DNA from: an uncultured Pseudomonadota bacterium | GTDB lineage: Bacteria > Pseudomonadota > Gammaproteobacteria > Burkholderiales > JALYOK01 | DNA length: 64,000 nt | Assembly: GCA_902826775.1 (NCBI GenBank) | Contig: CADEHE010000007.1 | Coordinates: 1-64,000 of the forward strand | Direction: 5' to 3' | Shown: in pieces, positions 55,965 through 64,000 of the stretch | Layout: every line of letters begins with the position of its first letter | How positions within the stretch are numbered: position 1 is the first letter of the stretch | Position numbers and translations under genes: made by a program | The notes under the pieces: generated by a model | Database searches by the model: none | The model's input: only the letters and a program-made list of their open reading frames with translations | What the model was told of the DNA's origin: nothing

Positions 55965-56252
55965 CGTCATACCTCTCACCTGTTACCGCTCAATAAAGGC
56001 TCGAGCTGTCGCACCGGCCATAGTCTATGTTCAGCCACGTAGCTCAACGCGCGAACTCTACCCAGCCTGATGGCGATTTGCGCGAAATCGAACTGTTGGT
56101 GCGCCATCCCGCCGCCAGACCGTGACAGTACACGTAGCGAGGTCCACTCAGTCTGTTTGCTTTGTGCAGCCGAAAGATGCTGTCTATATGCTCAAACCCA
56201 GGATCGTTCAGTGAACCCCTGATGCGGCACAAGGGACCCATGCGGGTCCGCA

Positions 56253-56462
56253 CTACTTGGCTGTTTTCTTGGCACGAATATCTTTCAAGAACTTTTCCAT
56301 TTCCTCAGGGGAAATCACACCGTCCTTGTTGGTGTCGATGGCCTCCCAGTCTCGGACCTCGACTCCGTTAACCATCTTCGTGCCCCCCAGTGCCGTTAAG
56401 AAGACGAAAGCTAAGGCCACAGCAACGCTGATGGCAACCATTCGGGATTGAATGCCGGACAT
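56253..56462 (-). CDS. EF-hand protein with N-terminal anchor
   Basis: 69 residues. A membrane segment (MVAISVAVALAFVFLTALGG) is followed by one EF-hand loop, D-T-N-K-D-G-V-I-S-P-E-E, that binds calcium. Start ATG 56462 after AAGGAG. Single EF-hand, so it may dimerise. Confidence 0.75.
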   Translation of the reverse strand: MSGIQSRMVAISVAVALAFVFLTALGGTKMVNGVEVRDWEAIDTNKDGVISPEEMEKFLKDIRAKKTAK

Positions 56463-57152
56463 ACTGACTCTCCTTACTATCGAGTTGTTTCGTGCGACCC
56501 GTCGCGTGAAAATACCTCGCTGATAGTCCACAGCCTCCAGGATAGTGCGGGCAGGTCTTAAAAGTGTCTCGGAACCATCGTGAATGTGTCAGAAAGAACC
56601 GTTTCTTCGCCGGAAGCGATGGTTTCGCGGCGCACCGTTGCATGACCGAGTGTTTGCAAGCCGGTGATCTCTCGCACGGAGCGATCAGGCGAGCGATTCG
56701 AGTGCTTCGCGCCGTTCTTAACGCAGAGATTGGCAATGTCGGCTGTCCGCCGCTTCGACGGCAGACGTTCGACCGAGCACTCGCTGTCTCGCAGCGCGAC
56801 TATCTCGCCGTTTTCATCAAAAGGCTCCGGAAGGCAGTGGCAAGAATACGACGCGCGCACCACGAACCCTGACTCGGCCCGCATCGAAACGTCGCGAGCG
56901 CCAGTCCTTGACGCGCCGTTATGCTCGGCAATGTGGGCATCGGCGTTTGGCTCGATAGAGGCTCAGAGTCTTGGTCTGGTGGGTCTAGCGTTACTGCCGT
57001 CTGCAACACGTCGAGTAGCTCGCGTGCCTGGTTCAAACGACGAGCCGAAAGCTGTGGGCGTCGGCTTGCGTCTGACTCGCCTAAAGTTGGTCATCTCTAT
57101 GCTGCGCTAGCACCATGCCCGGTGCAATTGCTTCAAACGCGGCGGCTCCCCG
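56463..57152. other. 690 bp without a recognised gene
   Basis: Frames of about 100 residues exist on both strands (56558-56884 minus and 56664-57110 plus) but neither has a family or a ribosome site that I can see; they may be decayed. Confidence 0.4.
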
Positions 57153-58334
57153 TCAATACACCGGAAAGCGACCCTCAACCAATCCGGTTACCAAATCGGG
57201 AATAGCGTCGAGTTCCTCCTCCAGGATCGTCACGACCAGGCCACGCACGGTGTTGTTGCGCGACGCGACGATGTCCACGATTATCGCGTGCGGTTCGTCG
57301 AGGGGCTGCCCAATCGTAGATAATAGGCGTACGTTTGCTTCTTTCACTTCCGGAACACGCGCGCAGATTGCGTGCGCCATGCGGTGCGCAAGCACGTTGT
57401 AGATCTTGCCGACGTGTGAGTACGGGTTCTTTCCCGCAGCTGCCTCTAGCGACATGGGCCGATCAGGCGTGATGAGGCCGTTTACGCGGTTGCCGCGGCC
57501 TACTTGTCCGTCGTCGCCCATTTCCGCACTCAGGCCTGTCACCGTGAGATACACGCCAGCCTCATCGCGTGCCTGCGGGTCGTCGAGCTGATTGATCCGT
57601 ACCGCGTCACCTCTTTGCAGTTTCGAACGAAGCAATTCGCGGATGCTATCCTTGATTTCGAAATAGCGTGTTGGATTTCCCACAAAGCGATCGATCAGCG
57701 CGAGCGCAATGGTGAATGTGCGATGCGCTCCTTGGCGCAGCCCCATGACTTTGAAATCGTCACCGGCCGCGGGCATGCGCTCGCGCAGCGCGGCGGACTT
57801 TAGCGTGTTGGCGAGCTCTAACACGCTTTGCTCAAGCTCGGAAACTGGCGCGAAGCCCACCCCGAACGACGTGTCATTGGCGCACGCCATACCGGTACCA
57901 AGCACGCGTCGCAGCCCAGCGCTGCCCTCGCGGATCTCGGCCTGCAGGTCAAACAGGTCTACCCCCGCATGCAGATTCTCCTCGATCCAGCGCCTGCCAG
58001 ACTCGGCAACGAGCACGCGAAAATCCACTTTCTCGCCCGGATTGCTCGCCCGCCCGCATACAATCATCTTCGCTTGGGTGCGCACCCGACCGCCGCCAAA
58101 ACGCGGTTCGCTGCGTCCACCTACGAGCAATCCCTTGTCGACGTTGAAATGCAGCACCGTACCGAATTCGCGCTGGTAAAGACGCACAAGGTCGCAAGCG
58201 ACTGCTTCGCAGACGCCATCAGCGATAGTGTCGGGATGGCCGATCCCCTTGTGCTCGCACATCTCGGCGTCCGTGTCTTGTCTGCGCGACGCCGCGTCGA
58301 CACGCACAAGGATATTTCGTTGTCGGCGGGACAT
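57153..58334 (-). CDS. metK: Archaeal-type S-adenosylmethionine synthetase
   Basis: 393 residues. Makes AdoMet from methionine and ATP. It belongs to the archaeal class, unlike the common bacterial Met[78 protein letters not shown] and the phosphate-binding-type [17 protein letters not shown] bacterial MetK is presumably chromosomal, so this is an additional enzyme. Stands between the EF-hand gene and the transporter. Signs of transfer: phylogenetic type only. Confidence 0.92.
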   Translation of the reverse strand: MSRRQRNILVRVDAASRRQDTDAEMCEHKGIGHPDTIADGVCEAVACDLVRLYQREFGTVLHFNVDKGLLVGGRSEPRFGGGRVRTQAKMIVCGRASNPGEKVDFRVLVAESGRRWIEENLHAGVDLFDLQAEIREGSAGLRRVLGTGMACANDTSFGVGFAPVSELEQSVLELANTLKSAALRERMPAAGDDFKVMGLRQGAHRTFTIALALIDRFVGNPTRYFEIKDSIRELLRSKLQRGDAVRINQLDDPQARDEAGVYLTVTGLSAEMGDDGQVGRGNRVNGLITPDRPMSLEAAAGKNPYSHVGKIYNVLAHRMAHAICARVPEVKEANVRLLSTIGQPLDEPHAIIVDIVASRNNTVRGLVVTILEEELDAIPDLVTGLVEGRFPVY

Positions 58335-58420
58335 TGTTTAATCACGTTGGTTGCGATTGGATTGCATTGTGGGCACCCTCCAGCACCGCACCGGTCCGAA
58401 AGGAGGGTCTTGCGTCCTGC

Positions 58421-59818
58421 TCATGGCCATAGTGGCGCTAGCGCCGCGGTGGCGATCCCTATTGGAACGACGTAGCGCAGAATCGCCTGCAAGCGAACGG
58501 CGGCGGCCGGTGCGAGCCGAAGTTCCTCGGCAAGCAGTGATCCAGGGATTGCCCAACCCGCGAAAAGCGCGAGCGCAAAGCCGCTGATTGGCAGCAGCAC
58601 GTTTGACGTCAAGAAGTCCAGAAGCTCGAACATGTTCGCGCGAGAGAAAGCAGGAATGAAGGCGAGTGGATACCAGTCTGACCAGTAGTTAAACGAGAGT
58701 ACAGATACCAAACCGGCCAAAAACACCAGCGCCGCGCTGGCTGCACTTGCACCAACACGTGTCCAATTCATTCGACGCATTGCCACCGCAACCGCGAGCT
58801 CGAGCATGGAGATCGCGGACGCAAGAGCCGCGATAAACAGCAGCACAAAGAATGTCCACGCGGCGAACGCGCCAAATGGCATCCGCGCAAACGCCAGCGG
58901 TAGCGTAACGAACACCAGTCCCGGTCCGCCAGCGGGGTCGAGGCCATTGGCGAACACCAGTGGAAACACAGCAAACCCAGCCAAGAGCGAGATAGCCGTA
59001 TCGAAAGCGACCGCGACAATGGCCGCCCGCGTCAGATCAATGTCTGCGCCCGCATATGCGGCATAGGTGATCATGAGGCCCAGACCCACTCCAATCGAGA
59101 AGAATCCCAGCCCCAGGGCGTCCAGTGCTGCGCGCGCGGTGACGTCCCTTGGATCGATGCGGAACAGGAAGTCGAAGGTCGCGGCGAGATCTCCATCGAT
59201 AGCGGCATAAACCGCAAGGGCGAGCATAAGCGCAGCTAGAACCGGCATGAGAACTTTCGACGCCACCTCGATTCCGCCGCGGATGCCTCGTGCAACCACT
59301 GCGGCTGCCATAGCAAGGAAAAGCGCGTGGTAACCGGCAAGTCGCAGCGGTGAGCCGAGCAATGCGTCGTAGCGCGCCCGCGCGGCATCGACCTGCGGCG
59401 CGGTCAGGCCCTCCAGCGCGATTTGCACGGCATAGGCCAGCGTCCAGCCGCCGATAACCGAGTAAAAACTCAGGATCAGCAGACCAGTGACCACGCCAAG
59501 TCCGCCGGCCGCGGACCATTTCATCGACGCGCCGTATGCGGCGGCCACCGCCGCGACGCTTGCCGCAGAGTCGGCGCGACCGCGCCGACCCAACGCAAAC
59601 TCCGCCAGCATTAGTGGAACCACCACAAGCACGAGCCCGGCGAGATAGAACAGCACGAACACCGCACCGCCGTTTGTCCCGACCTCGTAGGGAAACTTCC
59701 ATATGCTGCCCAGACCGACTGCGGAGCTGACCGCAGCAAGAACGAACCCAGTGCGTCCGGACCAAGCATCGCGGATCGCGTTCATGCCTCGGCTAGTTCC
59801 TGAACCCTTCACATTCAA
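58421..59818 (-). CDS. Sodium:neurotransmitter-symporter family transporter
   Basis: 465 residues with about 12 membrane segments. The opening FVLAAVSSAVGLGSIWKFPY is the sodium- and substrate-binding unwound helix of the NSS (LeuT) family; GLGFFSIGVGLGLMITYAAYAG is another marked helix. Such proteins import amino acids or related compounds with Na+. GGAG precedes ATG 59818; only 12 nt separate it from the MFS gene, so the two are co-transcribed. Confidence 0.88.
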   Translation of the reverse strand: MNVKGSGTSRGMNAIRDAWSGRTGFVLAAVSSAVGLGSIWKFPYEVGTNGGAVFVLFYLAGLVLVVVPLMLAEFALGRRGRADSAASVAAVAAAYGASMKWSAAGGLGVVTGLLILSFYSVIGGWTLAYAVQIALEGLTAPQVDAARARYDALLGSPLRLAGYHALFLAMAAAVVARGIRGGIEVASKVLMPVLAALMLALAVYAAIDGDLAATFDFLFRIDPRDVTARAALDALGLGFFSIGVGLGLMITYAAYAGADIDLTRAAIVAVAFDTAISLLAGFAVFPLVFANGLDPAGGPGLVFVTLPLAFARMPFGAFAAWTFFVLLFIAALASAISMLELAVAVAMRRMNWTRVGASAASAALVFLAGLVSVLSFNYWSDWYPLAFIPAFSRANMFELLDFLTSNVLLPISGFALALFAGWAIPGSLLAEELRLAPAAAVRLQAILRYVVPIGIATAALAPLWP

Positions 59819-59830
59819 ATCTCCGTAAGT

Positions 59831-61084
59831 CTAGTCCGCAGAATCTTCCGGTGGCGTTTTTCCAGCAAACAGCGCGAGAAGCGATCCCAGCAACGACAAG
59901 GCGGCGGTCATTAGGAAAGAGGAGTTATCCCATAACCCAAACAACCAGCCGCCCGCGGCCGAGCCGAGGCCCTGGCCCAGGCTCCCGATCGCCGTCTGCA
60001 GCCCTAAAGTTGTGCCGAGGCCAAGCGCCGCACTAAATGAAAACCGGTAAGTAAGAAAGGGCAGCAGGAACCCCGAGCCTCCGGCAATGAGTGCGACCAC
60101 GAGAAGCATAGCGCTAAAGGCCGTGACCATCGGCAGTAGCAGAAAACCCGCTGCCAGCGCGAGGAATCCAAACAACAATACGAGCGTTTCGGATAAGCGC
60201 TTCAGTACAGGAAAGCAGAAGATCAGCACCTGCACTACCACCATGATCAGACTGCATTCCATGAACATGATGCCGACTCGGTAAGGGTCGAGACCCAGGT
60301 TTTGTCGGCCTTGCAGGGCGATGCTGACTTCGAAGCTTCCGAGCGCGTAGGTCACCAACAGATTGGCGGCAAGCAAAACGAAGAGCGTTTTCCTAGTGTC
60401 ATGTGTAGGGACCGCCGCGCTCTTTCGACTCGGCACCCCGCCGTGTGATAGCTCCCCCAGGTGAAATACCATGCCCAGCCAGACTGGCACGCTCAGAGCC
60501 GCCGTTACATACAGCGGAACCATGGAAAGTGTGTGGGGCTCGATGCCCATCAGCGCGGCCTTAGCAAGATCAAACGCCCAACTGCTGACCGCGGGGCCCA
60601 CCAGAAATCCGAGTAGATTTGCGGCCCCCAATCCAGCGAGGCGCCGTGCGCGCTGCTCCTCGCTCCCAGTGTCGCTGACGTAGGCCGAACTCACGGGCAG
60701 GACCGCGGAGACGAATGCGCCAGCCAACGCCCTCGTAGCGTATATCGCCCATAAACTTTCGGCCAATCCGAAAAGTGTCAGCGTTACTAAGTAACCGCCC
60801 AGCCCGGCAAGAATGACGGCTTTTCGACCGGCGCGATCAGAGATGCGTCCCCAGAGCGGTGCGAACACAAAAATCGCGAACATATACGTGCCGCTGATGA
60901 GCCCTGTATGTGCGGCGACGCGCTCACTAGGCGCGTTCTCGAACAATCGCTCCAACATAAGGGGTAGCGTGGGCAAGATGGCGCCGTAGCCCAGCGCCAC
61001 CGTGAACATGGCCGCAGCCAGTAGGCCGAGGCTCAGCGTGTCGGCCCGGGTCGTGTCAGCTTGGTTCATCAGTATGGTGCGCAT
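59831..61084 (-). CDS. Major facilitator superfamily transporter
   Basis: 417 residues, 12 membrane segments. The MFS loop 2-3 motif is FAPLWGRISDRAGRKAVIL. Drug/metabolite:H+ antiporter-like (TetA type) by appearance; GLGAANLLGFLVGPAV resembles the antiporter motif C. Exported substrate unknown. An alternative start is ATG 61069. Confidence 0.85.
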   Translation of the reverse strand: MRTILMNQADTTRADTLSLGLLAAAMFTVALGYGAILPTLPLMLERLFENAPSERVAAHTGLISGTYMFAIFVFAPLWGRISDRAGRKAVILAGLGGYLVTLTLFGLAESLWAIYATRALAGAFVSAVLPVSSAYVSDTGSEEQRARRLAGLGAANLLGFLVGPAVSSWAFDLAKAALMGIEPHTLSMVPLYVTAALSVPVWLGMVFHLGELSHGGVPSRKSAAVPTHDTRKTLFVLLAANLLVTYALGSFEVSIALQGRQNLGLDPYRVGIMFMECSLIMVVVQVLIFCFPVLKRLSETLVLLFGFLALAAGFLLLPMVTAFSAMLLVVALIAGGSGFLLPFLTYRFSFSAALGLGTTLGLQTAIGSLGQGLGSAAGGWLFGLWDNSSFLMTAALSLLGSLLALFAGKTPPEDSAD

Positions 61085-61265
61085 CGATTTTTGGTGGTAA
61101 CGCGCATGAAGTTCAGCATGACGCTTGCCTGTCGGTTAGGACACGGTGAGTAGGGAACTGCGAGCGCCACCGCGGTGACGAACCCCATGCCAACGCGCGG
61201 ATGGAAGGAGCAACCGTTGCATGTCGCACATTCTCGAGTGCGTTCGCTCCGACGCACGTACGTTG

Positions 61266-61493
61266 TTACTCGCGAAGTCTAACGTCGTCATCGAGCTTCT
61301 TCTTACGCTCGTCGTACTCCTCGGACGAGATTTCGCCCGCGGCATAACGACGCCGCAACACTTCCAGCGGTGTCTCGCGGCGCCGCCCGCGCGGCACCAG
61401 CGTAAACAGCGAGAACAGCGCCACAATTGCCGCGATCCAAAACAGCCACCAGAAGAAATGCATGCCCCAGAAACCCCAAGCGTCATAATGCAT
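61266..61493 (-). CDS. SHOCT-domain small membrane protein
   Basis: 75 residues: a tryptophan-rich membrane helix (FFWWLFWIAAIVALFSLFTLV) and a C-terminal SHOCT domain (PLEVLRRRYAAGEISSEEYDERKKKL). Function unknown; common in stress loci. Confidence 0.85.
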   Translation of the reverse strand: MHYDAWGFWGMHFFWWLFWIAAIVALFSLFTLVPRGRRRETPLEVLRRRYAAGEISSEEYDERKKKLDDDVRLRE

Positions 61494-61680
61494 GGTTCAA
61501 CCTGCATTAACGTCATCGTTGTTCGAATGCGTATATCGTAGTTCTACATAGTCTCCGCGATCGAGCTCCCTGGCATGTCTTCCTGTCGTTGGTGACTCAA
61601 GGACGGATACGTCAACGTTGTCGAGCCGTCAAGCCCGACGGGCAAACGTCGATGCCTTTCGTTCTTGAAGGCGCCGCCGG

Positions 61681-63459
61681 TCACCGGGTGTACGCCTCGG
61701 TCGCGTAGCGGCGCATCATGCGGTGGCTATTAAAGTACGACGCGTTCTTGCTGATCGCGCCCTTCATCACTTTGATCCAGCCGCCCGGTTCGTTGGTGTA
61801 ACCGTAGTAGAGCGGTAGCACCACTTGTTCAAGTTTGTCATAGAGGGCGCGCGCATCGCCATCATTCGCACCCGCCGCATTGCCAATCGCCCAGCCGGTC
61901 ACCCCTTCGATGCAGCCCTCCATCCACCAGCCATCGAGCACCGACAGACTCGGCACGCCGTTGAATGCCGCCTTCATGCCGCTGGTGCCGGAGGCCTCGA
62001 GCGGGCGCAGCGGCGTGTTGAGCCAGATGTCCGCCCCGCCCACAAGCGACCGGGCGTTATCCATGTCGTAGTCGGGAAGATAGACGACCGGCACGACCCC
62101 TTCGAGCGCGCGCGCGTAGGCGTGCAACTGCTCGATCAGCCGCTTACCGCCGTCGTCGCGCGGATGGGCCTTGCCGGCGAGCACGACTTGGAACGAGCGC
62201 TGCTGGGCGATGGCTTTCAGGCGCTCCATGTCGGCGAACAACAGATCGGGACGCTTGTACGCTGTCATGCGCCGCGCGAAACCGAGGATCGGTACCTTAG
62301 GGTGCAAATTGACGGACGTGAGCGCGCGTACCCGGTCTATGAGTGCCTGCTTGGCCTGCAGGTGCGCCTCCCAGATGGCAGCGTCGGGGATGCAGCATTC
62401 GGCACGTGTAAGTAGCTCTGGCTCGTGGCACCAGCTCGGGACATAACGATCGTAGAGCCGACGGAAGGCGTCGCTCGTCCAAGTAAACGGATGCACGCCG
62501 TTCGTCACGGCGTGCACCTGGTAGCCAGGAAACATCGTTTTCGATGTTTCGGCGTGGCGTTTAGCCACGCCGTTTACATACTCGCTCAAGTTAAGCGCGA
62601 GCCGCGTCATGTTGAGACTGTCCTCGCCCGCCAAATGCTTGAACGTCGCCAGGTCAACGAAACTCTCGTCGGTCGTCAGGCGACTGCGCTTTACGTCGGC
62701 TGCCACTGCCAGGCGTTTCGTCATCTCGACGTCGACGACGTTGCCGAGCACGCGCTGTACCAGCGCGTAGGAGAAACGGTCGTGACCGGCTTCGACTGGC
62801 GTGTGGGTAGTGAAGTTGCACAGCTCGCGCACCCGCGGGATGTCATAGGGCAACTCACCAGGGCGTAGGTCCTCGGCGGGATAGCGGTAGCGCCGCAGCA
62901 GTTCGAGGCCGAGCAGCGCGGAATGCCCCTCATTCATGTGGTATTGGCGAATTCTGAAACCAAGCGCCTGCAACAGGCGCACTCCGCCGATACCGAGCAC
63001 GACCTCCTGCTTGAAGCGGTAGGTTTCGTCGCCGCCATAGAGGTAGTGGGTGAGCTCGCGGTCGTCGTGCCGGTTCTCGTCCAAGTCGGTGTCGAGCAGC
63101 AGCACGGGCTGACGGCCGCCCAGCTGACCTTCGTGCACGTACAACCATGCGCTCATCCACACCGCCCGGCCCTCGATCGGCACGGCGATCTTGGCATCGA
63201 GCGGCTGCGCGAAGCGGGCCGGATCCCAGGGCGACGGGTGTTCGACTTGTCGGCCCTGGATGTCAATCTCCTGGCGGAAGTAACCGGCTCGGCTCACCAG
63301 GCTCACCGCCACCAGCGGCAACGACACGTCTGCGGCCGCACGCAATGTGTCGCCGGCCAGAACACCAAGACCCCCGGAGTATGTCGGTATTTCGTTGCGC
63401 AGTGCAATCTCCATCGAGAAGTAGGCGACGCGCGGTTCGTGAATGAATTCGTCGAGCAT
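61681..63459 (-). CDS. glgP: Alpha-glucan (glycogen) phosphorylase, short type
   Basis: 592 residues from ATG 63459, far shorter than the E. coli enzyme (about 815); it belongs to the short GT35 group. Family marks are [77 protein letters not shown] and [25 protein letters not shown], the last including the PLP-lysine region. It releases glucose-1-phosphate from glycogen. Lies 10 nt after transaldolase, so carbon from storage and the pentose pathway may be jointly induced. Confidence 0.9.
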   Translation of the reverse strand: MLDEFIHEPRVAYFSMEIALRNEIPTYSGGLGVLAGDTLRAAADVSLPLVAVSLVSRAGYFRQEIDIQGRQVEHPSPWDPARFAQPLDAKIAVPIEGRAVWMSAWLYVHEGQLGGRQPVLLLDTDLDENRHDDRELTHYLYGGDETYRFKQEVVLGIGGVRLLQALGFRIRQYHMNEGHSALLGLELLRRYRYPAEDLRPGELPYDIPRVRELCNFTTHTPVEAGHDRFSYALVQRVLGNVVDVEMTKRLAVAADVKRSRLTTDESFVDLATFKHLAGEDSLNMTRLALNLSEYVNGVAKRHAETSKTMFPGYQVHAVTNGVHPFTWTSDAFRRLYDRYVPSWCHEPELLTRAECCIPDAAIWEAHLQAKQALIDRVRALTSVNLHPKVPILGFARRMTAYKRPDLLFADMERLKAIAQQRSFQVVLAGKAHPRDDGGKRLIEQLHAYARALEGVVPVVYLPDYDMDNARSLVGGADIWLNTPLRPLEASGTSGMKAAFNGVPSLSVLDGWWMEGCIEGVTGWAIGNAAGANDGDARALYDKLEQVVLPLYYGYTNEPGGWIKVMKGAISKNASYFNSHRMMRRYATEAYTR

Positions 63460-63469
63460 GGAAGTGTCC

Positions 63470-64000
63470 TCAGGCAGCGAGCTCCTGCCCGCGCCGCGTA
63501 AGGGTCGCGAGCAACCGCTCGTACGGTTCAATGAATTTCTGCACGCCCTGACGCTCAAGCTCCTCGCCCACTACCTCTAGATCAATGCCCAACGCGGCCA
63601 GCTGCTCGGGCAATGCGTGCGCCGCCTCCAGTTCTTCTTCCAGCCGCACGGCGGGGTTGCCGTGTTCGCGATAGGCAGCTACTGTGTCGGGCGGTAGCGT
63701 GTTCACAGTATCGGGGCCGATCAGTGCTTCGACATATTTCACGTCGCTATAGGCCGGATCCTTGGCGGAGGTCGACGCCCATAGCAAACGTTGTGGCCAC
63801 GCGCCGTGCGCTGTCAAGCGCTGCCAGGACGTGCTCCGCGTGAGCGCCCGGTACTGCTGATAGGCAAGGCGCGCGCAGGCAATCGCCGCCTGGCCGCGCA
63901 GAGTGAGCGCGCTCATCCGATCGAGCTTGGTGTCGACCAGCGTGTCGATGCGGCTCAGGAAAACGCTCGCTACTGACGCGACACCGTTGAGCGCGTCGCC
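63470..64000 (-). CDS. tal: Transaldolase, C-terminal part (cut by window edge)
   Basis: 176 residues in frame with the window end. VASVASVFLSRIDTLVDTKLD, ACARLAYQQY, QRLLWASTSAKDPAYSDVKYVEALIGPDTVNTLPPDTVAAY are all typical of transaldolase of the larger bacterial type. It exchanges three-carbon units in the pentose phosphate pathway. The active-site lysine region is beyond the edge. It could be the C-terminus of a tal half of a tal-pgi fusion, but it ends before pgi here, so it is a single enzyme. Confidence 0.88.
   Translation of the reverse strand, partial: GDALNGVASVASVFLSRIDTLVDTKLDRMSALTLRGQAAIACARLAYQQYRALTRSTSWQRLTAHGAWPQRLLWASTSAKDPAYSDVKYVEALIGPDTVNTLPPDTVAAYREHGNPAVRLEEELEAAHALPEQLAALGIDLEVVGEELERQGVQKFIEPYERLLATLTRRGQELAA

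Noticed and set aside
56558..57110. Frames on both strands between the EF-hand and metK genes
   Set aside because: No family, no ribosome site and no conserved motif; kept only as an unassigned interval.

Overview
The window reads as part of a large, GC-rich proteobacterial plasmid, most likely from a betaproteobacterium (inferred from gene families, not from a marker gene). A complete plasmid maintenance locus sits in the middle: an iteron array (about 28.76-29.21 kb), a winged-helix replication initiator, parA and parB. The left end is cut inside a TraU-type conjugation gene and the right end inside a transaldolase gene. No rRNA, tRNA or CRISPR array was seen.

Left half (1-28.5 kb), almost all on the minus strand, is a plasmid 'DNA processing' backbone: TraU, a Toprim primase, an SSB-like OB-fold protein, a divergent clamp-like protein, a PRTRC cassette (ParB-related protein, E, C, F, B, ThiF/E1-like), a 1675-residue DNA methylase/SNF2 helicase, SlyD, class Ia ribonucleotide reductase (nrdB, a PnuC-like membrane gene, nrdA), a PilT/DotB-type ATPase, a bona fide beta sliding clamp, RecT, a RecE-type exonuclease and SSB. 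Five of these operons start with the same leader: a promoter, about 20-30 nt, a short stem-loop whose stem changes sequence but keeps pairing, then GAC-N2-GTATACCT. This looks like a conserved cis-acting RNA (or operator) that wires the replication and recombination genes into one regulon. It is one of the two most interesting signals here.

Middle (28.5-36.7 kb): iteron origin, rep, a 36-bp perfect inverted repeat, parAB, another iteron copy, an unrecognised gene, and a long tyrosine recombinase with a repeat array upstream.

36.7-51 kb is an accessory (defence-like) island: a PIN-type toxin pair, a DNA methyltransferase, then a packed operon of a 1488-residue Cas4/Dna2-like nuclease-helicase, an 83-residue small protein, a NurA nuclease and a HerA translocase. 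Next to it lie a transglutaminase/papain-like protein, an FAD-binding protein and a 169-residue protein behind a near-consensus promoter. I do not recognise this combination as a named system. The inference is that the methyltransferase marks self DNA while HerA-NurA and the nuclease-helicase process unmarked or broken DNA.

51-52.2 kb holds a recombinase-fold gene that has lost its catalytic Arg-I and Tyr and is driven by a leaderless promoter with a perfect LexA box between -35 and -10. From 52.5 kb to the end lies stress/metabolic cargo: oleate hydratase, decayed ftsH and comEA-like fragments, DUF5676, glycine-zipper lipoprotein, DUF302, EF-hand, an archaeal-type S-adenosylmethionine synthetase, two transporters, SHOCT, glycogen phosphorylase and transaldolase.
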